Source of the DNA: Agrypnia vestita
Lineage: Eukaryota > Arthropoda > Insecta > Trichoptera > Phryganeidae
Direction of reading: 5' to 3'
Assembly (NCBI GenBank): GCA_016648135.1
Contig: JADDOH010003974.1
Location: forward strand, 81,538 to 145,537
DNA length: 64,000 nucleotides
Shown here: piece after piece, positions 56,484-64,000 of the stretch
Position numbering within the stretch: the first letter of the stretch is position 1
Layout of the letters: each line of letters opens with the position of its first letter
Position numbers and translations under genes: made by a program
The notes under the pieces: generated by a model
What the model was told of the DNA's origin: nothing
What the model saw: only the letters and a program-made list of their open reading frames with translations
The model's database searches: none

Positions 56484-56924
56484 AATAGGCATGATGACAG
56501 ATTTTGAAATAACATTCTTTATTTTAGGTACACGTCTACTATTATCGAAAATAATATTATTTCAGTAATTAACTAAGTTTTTACGTAAAATAATTGCATT
56601 CATCTACATATTTTTAATTTCGCACAAAAACGCCCGCAGCTGTCATTTCGTCTACGTGAAGTCAAGCCTCAGTAAACATTGCATTGTATCTATGGCAAGG
56701 GTTCAAAGACACGGTGATGGGTACTGAGGCGTGACGTCATTCGCTCTGACCGGTGTTTCAGTTAAAATGGCGGATTGCACAATTTTATACTTTTATTTTA
56801 TTGAAAATCTTAATAATCTCAATGTGTATATTAAAACTGGATCATTATTTAGAATCCTTTCAAAATATTTTCTTCTCTAGAATCACTTATTCTTTAATTC
56901 TTTAATACTGTCATCATGCCTATT
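56484..56924. mobile_element. Short inverted-repeat element, 441 bp
   Basis: AATAGGCATGATGACAG at 56484-56500 and its exact complement at 56908-56924. The flanks ACACC…/…GGTGT extend the symmetry weakly. The inside (56635-56780) is less AT-rich (GAGGCGTGACGTCATTCGCT). No target duplication is evident. Confidence 0.55.
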
Positions 56925-56929
56925 CGGTG

Positions 56930-57355
56930 TAAATTCGGCTCATTTTGTCAGCATCGATTTAATTAATTATTTGTATTTGGACCTTATCCATGTATTTTTT
57001 TGTATTTGAATATAGTCAGTTAAATACTGTCATATAGGTGAGTAATTTTTATACTCTCTAAACTCGAGTTGTAAATTTGTAAAATATTTTTAAACTTATA
57101 TTGAGATAAAATGTTTTTTTTTCATCCATTTAAATGATAATCAAAAATAATCTCTAAAATCTTAAAACCAAATCCATCAAAAATATCATTATTTTTTTGT
57201 TTATTTTTCGATAAATTCATTGGCATTTTGACATTCAAAATTGTTCGCAGTTGATATGGGGTTTAATTCCGTTGTATTGTTCAAACAAGCGCGATGAATA
57301 AATAAAAACCTCGGATTAAGCATTCCTTATTTTTTAGATACATACCTTAAAGGGT
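56930..57355. other. Intergenic DNA, nothing recognised
   Basis: AT-rich, no feature seen. Confidence 0.3.
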
Positions 57356-57360
57356 TACCT

Positions 57361-57470
57361 CGCTTTCCTGGTGCCCGAAATATCGAGGGTTCGTTCTTTT
57401 CCCAGGAGACCTACAAGCCCTATTTTTCATAGCGCAGACGCTTATCTCAGCTGAAAAATATCACGGATAT
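57361..57470 (+). mobile_element. Decayed SINE related to family 1
   Basis: The B-box region is reduced to GGGTTCGTTCTTTTCCCAGG. The link CCTATTTTTCATAGCGCAGA…TCAGCTGAAAAATA follows the family 1 body. Strongly diverged. Confidence 0.45.
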
Positions 57471-57474
57471 GTTA

Positions 57475-58090
57475 TAATATATTATTATATTTTATGTACG
57501 CATCTAGTAAAAATAGTAGGTATTCGAGTAATTGTATACATTTGTTTACACAATTTTATTTAATTGACATACGAACGTTACCATAAATTTTATTACGAAT
57601 TTCAATTAGAGTAGTTCATAGGATCACACAGGTATATAGATAACATTACAGAGACAAAGTTGAATTAGTTAATTAAAATTGAATGACGTATCTTTTAATG
57701 AGTATTTTATTCATTTAATTACTCGGAATTTTATATTTTAGTTGTTATTTAAAAAGTTTTTTTATTAAATTACTTTTAATAAAATAAATTAAGTGACAGT
57801 ATACTGAATATTTTCAATGTTTAGTAACTGAACTTATCTAGTGACAGAGACACGCATTAGAAGAACACCAAATTTCAGATAAAATAATAATAAAATTATT
57901 CAGAAGCCCATGAATCATGGAAGTTAAGCCAGGAGCAACATAAAAAGTCCTCCCTACATCTCCACCACAAATAAAACTATCCGACAGTTGATTCCTTTGA
58001 ATATTTAATTCACGGAAGTTTACTGTGCGTCCGTCTTGACAACGCTATCGAAACCGATCAAGGTTAAAAATTATTTATGTGGTATTATTA
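57475..58090. other. Intergenic DNA, nothing recognised
   Basis: AT-rich, no feature seen. Confidence 0.3.
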
Positions 58091-58094
58091 ATTG

Positions 58095-58745
58095 ACATGG
58101 CAGTTACTTTGTGGTGCCGCAAAATTATTTTAATTTAAAATTAATTGAGCTTTGTAATACACATACGTTGAGTTAAATTTAACACGACTACAGATTCGAG
58201 AGGAGTAGTCTCTCGCATCTTCTTCTTCTTCTTCCTTAGTCTTTTTCCCTCCACTGCTGGGCGTAGGCCTCTTCCATTTTTTTCCACTCATCTCTGTTTC
58301 TCCCCCTTCGCATCCAGGTTCTTCCTGGTTTCTGGACAATGTCGTCAGACCACCTTTTGGAAGGTCTTTCGACGGTTCTATTTTTCGTCCAGGGCCTCCA
58401 CTGTAGGATTCTGGGTGCCCATCTAGTATCCTCCTGTCGAGCCATATCTCCAGCCCACTGCCATTTTAGTTTCGCAATATGGTCCATAATATCGGCAAAT
58501 TTTGTTCGGCGTCTTATTTCTTCATTTCTGATTTTATCTCGAAGGCTCACGCCGAGTATCTCTCATCAACAGGCGTAATTTATTACTGTAAGAAATAAAT
58601 ATAATAATTACACCTGACGATGACAGTAACTGCTCTTTTCGAAACTATAGTCTTATAAAATTTAACTCAATGTGTGTCTATTACAAAGTTCAATTTAGTA
58701 AATGAAAATAATTATTTAAGTAGTTTGTGTATATTTTAACAGTTT
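58095..58745. mobile_element. Fold-back element G interrupted by an RTE fragment
   Basis: Left arm …GAGCTTTGTAATACACATAC…GTTAAATTTAACACGACTAC and right arm GTAGTC-like…AAATTTAACTCAATGTGTGT…TTACAAAGTTCAAT are inverted copies. The right arm carries CTGACGA (58608-58614), then GAAA and the palindrome ACTATAGT followed by C. The left arm has GAATC in place of GAAAC. The RTE fragment sits between the arms. A single arm of the family is at 16902. Confidence 0.55.
58216..58562 (-). mobile_element. RTE-type LINE, C-terminal fragment
   Basis: Minus frame: LGVSLRDKIRNEEIRRRTKF…KLKWQWAGDMARQEDTRW…ILQWRPW…RPSKRWSDDI…WMRRGRNRDEWKKMEEAYAQ QW… stop. This is the well-known tail of RTE-clade endonuclease/reverse-transcriptase proteins in insects. 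The frame is open for over 100 codons to its normal stop, and the element ends in (GAA)n. It is 5'-truncated at ILGVSL. Confidence 0.85.
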
Positions 58746-58769
58746 TTTTAATTAATAGTTATATCCAAT

Positions 58770-58925
58770 CGGGAACGCTACTGTTGCGGACGCCGCTCTC
58801 GCAACTCCAAACGGCCATACAAGCCAAAAATCTATGGACGAGGGCATTCGCGCTAATTAGAAGACAATCCCGTTTCCTTGTTGCGACTAACCACATTCAT
58901 TTGTTTGGCTTTCTCGGTGCAATGT
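58770..58925. other. Small GC-richer island
   Basis: ACGCTACTGTTGCGGACGCC…GAGGGCATTCGCGCTAATTAGAAG is less AT-rich than its flanks. The frame 58727-58927 has no known motif. It might be regulatory. Confidence 0.25.
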
Positions 58926-59109
58926 AACTTGTAACAATTCTCAACTATTAGATTAATTCTTGAAAATATGAGAAATATATAAATAAAGTCTCGTTTTGAA
59001 ATACTTATTATTATTAGGTTATGAGAGACTTATACCATTATATCCATCTGCAGCAAGTGTCGGTAATAATTCTACAACGCGCAAACATAAGCGGTAAATT
59101 AAATATCAA

Positions 59110-59231
59110 AAATTGTTGGTCTAGTGGTTAGGACTCTCGCCTCGTGATCCGAAGGTCGCAGTTTCGAACCTCACTCACCAGCAATTAAGTCCTATTTTCA
59201 TAGCACAAGCCTTTAGCTTCGTTTGAAAATA
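59110..59231 (+). mobile_element. tRNA-derived SINE, family 1, 3'-truncated
   Basis: TTGTTGGTCTAGTGGTTAGG…GTCGCAGTTTCGAACCTCAC and CCTATTTTCATAGCACAAGC, then breaks off after GTTTGAAAAT. Same head type as the 4.9-kb copy. Confidence 0.7.
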
Positions 59232-59286
59232 ATATAACTAACAAGAAAACACATTGTTTAAATCACTTATTTATCAAATTATTGTT

Positions 59287-59362
59287 CTCATTCTTTTAGG
59301 GCCCTGTCTTCCGACAATCTTTCGCTGGATTATGAGATGCAAGATCTTGTACTTCTTTGAAT
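59287..59362 (+). repeat. Dispersed repeat K, copy 2
   Basis: TTCTCATTCTTTTAGGGCCC…CTTCCGACAATCTTTCGCTG…GATGCAAGATCTTGTA, counterpart of 27228-27305. Confidence 0.5.
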
Positions 59363-59574
59363 TGCTTGAGATAAAAAAGGATTTTTAGTGTTTAATTACT
59401 AATTTTTCTATATTCGTCCACATAGCATTTGCATTCGTAATCGAAGATTGAGATCACGACGGCAGAACATTTTTCCATATGGATAAAGGATGCACGAGCT
59501 TCAATGCGGCATTTGATTTCAGCCGTAAGATCACATCTTTAATTTACATCTAAAGTGCTAAATATTTATATATC

Positions 59575-60140
59575 GATTAAAAAATTCTCCAGCTTTTTAA
59601 TTTCCTCTAGCGAGACATTTTTCATCGCTGTGTGGCCATGAACGCATCGAGGTATTGTTCCAGACGACAAAGGCCAGATTGAAAATATTTCACATATCTC
59701 CCGTTCCCGTTCCCGTTTCAGCGCATAACGCCAATAAAACTGATCCCGCCACTTGTCACATTCTTATCCCGGGCACAAGTGAAAGGAATGTTTCAGCTCC
59801 GGGCCGATTGACGCTGGGGTGGGCGCCCCTCCGCCCGCGCCGCCCCTGTTTTCTCGCAGATTAAATTCTTCCATTAGCCGGGCCCCGGCGGCGGAGTAAG
59901 TGGAGCTGTCCCTGGATGTTTACGTCCCCGAGCTGCAAATGCAGCCTGCGACATTATTGCAGCCAGTGCTTTACTGCCCAATATGCCAGGAACTCTTAAA
60001 GTTTGACAGCCCTTAACTCTTTGCGAACGCGAGTTACGACTGCAATACAATCCGAGCGGGATTAAAAGTTTTCGGAGCTTTTCTCTTTCCGGGAAACTGG
60101 GCGGTCTGCTTTTCCAGTGGTTCTGTGGCTTTGAAGGTTT
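59575..60140. other. GC-rich island of about 500 bp, possible conserved regulatory element
   Basis: 38 of 60 bases at 59821-59880 are G or C, in DNA that is otherwise strongly AT-rich. Includes three CCGTTC/CCGTTT-type repeats (CCCGTTCCCGTTCCCGTTTC at 59700-59719), GGGGTGGGCGCCCCTCCGCC and GCCGGGCCCCGGCGGCGGAG. Overlapping frames exist on both strands (59655-59864 plus, 60146-59874 minus), none with a recognisable protein or splice border. No other copy is seen in the window. Confidence 0.35.
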
Positions 60141-60144
60141 AATC

Positions 60145-60840
60145 ATAACTAAGCATCATTCGTATTTTACGTTATTTAATGGGTTATTCGTTTATAATTA
60201 AAACAAATTTACGTTTATATTTTACTTCTCAAGTTTCGGAGGTATTAGAATCTCTCATCCACAGGTGAAGCATTTAACTGACTACTTTCACATATAGAAT
60301 TTTCACATGGATTAGATAGAAATACAACGTTTATGTTTTTCAACTAATTTAATGATTTTCATCATGAATAATCTTTTCAACGTTAAAATTAAATCAATCA
60401 ATATTTTATTTTTTATTATTTAAATACGTATTTAGACTTATAGTGTGCTTACCTGTATCTATACATGTATCAGCAATGTTTAATCAGTTCTTTGAAACAG
60501 GTTTCACTGAACTAGAATATCCACAAAATGAATCGAATGAAAAATGAATTTCATAATATTCCTATCAGTAATGATTATTTTATTCAGATAAATACTACAA
60601 TTCGCAATTTTTTTCTTTAATATATTTTTTTATTCATGCTCAATGAACTGAATGCATTAGCTTGATGTATGAATCACAAAAACCTCAGATCAAACAGAAG
60701 TGACGTATATCTCTGATATTTTGGATGACATTGTAACGAGATAATTACATACTGTCAGAGGCTCTCGAGGAGAACAATACGATTGAACATTCCATAACAT
60801 TTTGGGATATCCTTAACATTCTGGAAGTCTTCAAGAAACG
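60145..60840. other. Intergenic DNA, nothing recognised
   Basis: AT-rich. 60240-60410 (TCTCTCATC.ACAGGTGAAG.ATTTAACT…) faintly resembles 4205-4390, suggesting an old dispersed repeat. Confidence 0.3.
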
Positions 60841-60848
60841 TCTTAGTT

Positions 60849-61030
60849 TAGGTCATTTCATATAAGTTTGCAAATGAGTTAGTGCGTAATACGCGCACTG
60901 TTTCGTTGTGTCAAGTTTAAGGAAACGAGAAGGACGTATCCGTAAACTTAACACAACGAAACAATGCGTGTATAAACTCAGTTACTCACACTTACTCAAT
61001 TGCAAGCTTATATGAAAAGATCTACCTACC
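60849..61030. mobile_element. Fold-back element C, copy 2
   Basis: Left TTTCATATAAGTTTGCAAAT…CGCGCACTGTTTCGTTGTGT and right ACACAACGAAACAATGCGTG…GCAAGCTTATATGAAA are inverted copies, related to 22005-22165. The right outer flank AGATCTACCTACC matches the left flank there. Confidence 0.65.
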
Positions 61031-61034
61031 TACA

Positions 61035-61880
61035 CAAAATAAAATATTTTTTTGTGCAGATGATATTTAAAAATATCTTAAATTAATATTTAAAAAATCC
61101 CCTCTTCCTTCCCGACAAAAGGCATACATACATACACATACAAGCGCGTTGTTAATGTATAACCACGATAGTACTGATTGGATACGATCGATTTTTTTCT
61201 TTGTTCAGTTCGAAGAAAGAAAAAAGCCAAGCTTGGCCTACATGATGGTGAGAACAGTACCAGCGGTTGACGGAGAAGATCTTATGTCTTCGTTTTTATA
61301 TTTTCGTTTTTCTGAACGAGTTTTATCCGTCTGAGAATTTTATTTTGGTGTCGGCGAAGATGTTCCACATGAAAAGTGTGAAATGTATAAAAATCTTTTT
61401 AAAATTATTTTTATCATTTTATTCGACTTGTATTAAAGTTAATGACGATATAAGTAACTGTAACGATAGTTTAACTTTTGTCAGAAATGTTGAAAAAAAA
61501 AACTTTGATTTTGACATTTTCGACTCATTATCAAGACAGGAATCCACCTGTTAAGTATTCTTACTAAGTACGAGACAAATTTTACGTACATTTATAACAT
61601 TTAGAAATTTCTACTAAAGAATCGCGCTGAACGTTATTTAGAAACCTTTTTTCATAATTACAAATATACTTACTAAATATTTTGCACGCGTCATCATCAA
61701 CACGTGTCTCTCCACTAATGGATGCAGGCCTCATTCGAGGGTCACTAGTTTTTTCTGTCTTTAGTCTTTCTCATATATCTGTAGTCCACTATTTTTTGTA
61801 TGTCGTCATTCTTCATAATATACCTGTAATCAAATTAAATTAAACTTTCATTTGAAAAAAAAAAATACATCCCCAATTCC
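61035..61880. other. Intergenic DNA, nothing recognised
   Basis: Frames at 61149-61334 and 61267-61554 overlap and lack motifs. 61690-61800 (CATCAACACGTGTCTCTCCA…) looks like the complement of an old LINE tail. Confidence 0.3.
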
Positions 61881-61883
61881 CAA

Positions 61884-62845
61884 ATTATAATAATTTCGAA
61901 TGTTCGTCTTTAACTTCATATTCAATAGCTGATCTTATTCCGTTTTAGAAATAAGTATGATTTCAAAATTGTTATTAAATAAAATGAAAACATTGACTTT
62001 ATGATTTTTTAATAAAATTGGTACCTGAATTAGACATTTTTTATATTTCAGTTTAATGAAAATCAGTGCATCCATTACTATATCGCATGTGTCATTGGTA
62101 TCATTATGCAAAATATATGATTCTATTTATTTTTATTGAGAATTTGGTAACGTTAGTATTCACCACCTGGAGCTACCAAATGGCTCAAATAATAATGAAG
62201 TAACTAACTAACTAACTAACTAACCATCACGCCGTTTCTCTGCAGGGGTAGGCAGAGAGGATTGAACGCCACACTCTTCTATCCTGGCACACCACTTTTG
62301 CTTCGGCCACATTCATACATCTTCTCATACACGTTCTACGGTTGTTGCGGCTTTTAACAGGGCCATCCTCAAATACTTGTAGTACCTGATCGTGCCAGGT
62401 CTTTCGCGGACGCCCTCTATTCCTGTTGCCTTCAACACTCGCCTCATATATTTTCTTAACCATCCTTTCCTCGTTCATACGTTCTACATGACCAAACCAT
62501 CTCAGCACTCCTTTCTTTATTCTATCTACCACACTACAGCCAGCATTGCATTCACTTCTAATTTGTTCATTCCTCACTTTATCAACCAAAGATTTTCCGC
62601 ACAAGCGTCTTAGTGACCGCATTTCAACCGCATTCAGTCTACTTTCATTCCTCTTTTGTCAATTCCAGGCTTCACTTCCATACATAAGCGTTGGCACTAG
62701 AAACTTCATTATTATTTGAATAATGAAGTATAATTTAATAATGTCTATCACTAACTTTATCAAGAGACTACGCAACTATATAAAGAGGTGTTCTCGCAGG
62801 CTTAACTGGCAGCCGAAATATATAATAAAAGTGCGTCATTTTTAT
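61884..62845 (+). repeat. Dispersed repeat J, copy 2, interrupted by a LINE
   Basis: 61884-62202 and 62731-62845 together match the uninterrupted copy at 52328-52790; the LINE below separates them. Confidence 0.7.
62203..62718 (-). mobile_element. 5'-truncated LINE with 12-bp target duplication and (GTTA)n tail
   Basis: The minus frame 62622-62227 is open for 131 codons: LRRLCGKSLVDKVRNEQIR…VLRWFGHVERMNEERMVKKI…RNRGRPRKTWHDQV…CMRRCMNVAEAKVVCQDRRV WRSILSAYP…. This is the C-terminus of an insect non-LTR retrotransposon, also found at 30118-30290. It ends in GTTA repeats (62203-62224). AATAATGAAGTA flanks it exactly at 62191-62202 and 62719-62730. The intact frame and perfect duplication show a young insertion. 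Confidence 0.9.
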
Positions 62846-62849
62846 GGGT

Positions 62850-63790
62850 TATAGCTTTTATAAAAACTAAATTTGACAGTTCGATTAATTTGAAAATTCT
62901 TTGTAATAATTTCGTCACCCCATTGAGCTTGACACTACTAACGCAGCGACCAGGACCTTCCTATGCCATTGTCCATCGTTTCTTTGGCAAATTTGGTCAG
63001 CCCATTACCACTTTCATACGTACGTAACATCCCATAAATTGAATATAATTTCAACAATGAATTAATTTCAACATTGACAAAAATTTAAATAACCTTTTAA
63101 ATATAAAAGCAGTCTTTTTTTGAAATGTTGGTAATATCATTCACCTACCAAAAATTTTTCACGCTAAGACGATGAAAAGAATGCAACCGACCGTGAAAGC
63201 CTGCCAATAAATTTAGCTTCTTATTTAAAGACGATTAATAATTAATTATATTCAACCTTGAAAAAATGCAAAAAATACCCCAAATATAAAAACTATCGTC
63301 TTTTAAAATGTTGAAATCCAAATGTAAATATTCACAGCGGGAGATTTATTGGTCTCGAAATTTTTTTTTGTGCCCACCTGTATAAAATTTGTATGGTTCA
63401 TAATATATTATATTCACAAATGAACTTGAATGTTCAGATTATAACAATGTAATACAAATACCAATGTGTGAATTTTTTTACGGAACGAAAAAGCATAGTA
63501 CCTCGTTTGTCAGAAAGATTTAACCAATATGACATGGGAGATGGTATATTACGACATAACGTGATTTATTATTTGCAGTAGATAATATTCATATAAGTAA
63601 GAAAATTGCAAAAAAAATACATTCTTACGAAGAATAAGACAAAAATTGACTCAAATAATTGCCGTGATAATTTATCCCAATTACAATAATTTCCTTATTT
63701 GTCCGTCTGTCTGTCCCCGTAACTTCGTGTAAAGTCCGTAATTTATTTTGAATTCTCGGCATAAAACAACAAATTTAACGACCTAACGAC
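62850..63790. other. Intergenic DNA, nothing firm
   Basis: AT-rich. 63683-63740 (AATAATTTCCTTATTTGTCC then GTCTGTCTGTCCCCGTAAC) may be the start of another copy of repeat J. Confidence 0.3.
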
Positions 63791-63796
63791 ATAACG

Positions 63797-63905
63797 ACGG
63801 AGATGGGTTTTGAACCATGGGCGAGCAAACTTGAACGCGGAAGCCCACGGAGGTTGCCATCATCGTATGTGCGAAACCCTTCAAAAATAGACTACATAGA
63901 GTACC
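63797..63905 (+). repeat. Dispersed repeat H, copy 2
   Basis: GAGATGGGTTTTGAACCATG…GGGCGAGCAAACTTGAACGC…GGTTGCCATCATCGTATGTG, counterpart of 47140-47250. Confidence 0.6.
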
Positions 63906-63954
63906 TAAAAAAGATAACTATAGAGCGCACAATATATTCCTAAAAGGTATTTTC

Positions 63955-64000
63955 TTTGGTGTAGTGTAGTGGCTAGAATACCTGCCTCTCAGAAGGCTTC
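63955..64000 (+). mobile_element. Possible SINE or tRNA-like head cut by the window end
   Basis: TGGTGTAGTGTAGTGGCTAG followed by AATACCTGCCTCTCAGAAGG looks like the 5' half of a tRNA, with an A-box-like TAGTGGCTAGAAT. The B box would lie outside the window. Confidence 0.35.

Noticed and set aside
59655..60146. Open frames in the 59.7-60.1-kb island as proteins
   Set aside because: Same reason; no splice borders or recognisable domains.

Overview
The window looks like nuclear DNA of an insect, most likely a moth or butterfly. It is AT-rich, gene-poor and packed with non-LTR retrotransposon ends, tRNA-derived SINEs, fold-back elements, MITEs and a mariner of the kind common in Lepidoptera. 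This assignment rests on family resemblance recalled from memory. No bacterial or organellar features are visible.

Only two host genes are supported. At the left edge a minus-strand exon (291 to 79) ends exactly at a consensus donor and continues out of the window; I do not recognise its product. On the plus strand, a TATA box at 2152, a 5' leader, a three-codon first exon (2341-2349) and a large second exon (20623-21120) fit one gene for a 168-residue secreted cuticle-type protein. Its signal peptide is interrupted by an intron of about 18.3 kb. The two genes diverge from a shared 1.9-kb intergenic interval.

The 18-kb intron carries repeats: a SINE (4.9 kb), a LINE tail (4.6 kb), two long fold-back elements (7.06 and 13.71 kb), LINE C-terminal fragments (9.0 and 12.7 kb), a tandem duplication (9.25 kb) and several two-copy dispersed families. 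From 21.1 to 42 kb I see no intact host gene. This stretch holds a fold-back element (22.0 kb), a truncated LINE (22.3-23.35 kb), a 141-bp tandem array (25.34-26.43 kb), another SINE and fold-back element (27.4-28.0 kb), two LINE 3' ends (30.1-30.8 kb), a nearly full-length but broken mariner (32721-34007), and a decayed gene with DTD-nuclease-like and CXC motifs split by a MITE (39.6-40.9 kb). From 42 to 64 kb there are GC-rich islands (43.0, 47.5 and 59.7-60.1 kb), a non-autonomous hAT-like element (44637-45498), a LINE split by a local inversion (47.8-48.65 kb), more MITEs, and a LINE inserted with a perfect 12-bp target duplication inside an older repeat (62.2-62.7 kb).

The most interesting signal is a short motif in several unrelated-looking fold-back elements: CTGANGA, a small hairpin, GAAA, then a short palindrome ending in UH. 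This resembles the catalytic core of a hammerhead ribozyme with a palindromic stem III, as reported for Penelope-like retroelements. An extra nucleotide beside stem II makes activity uncertain.
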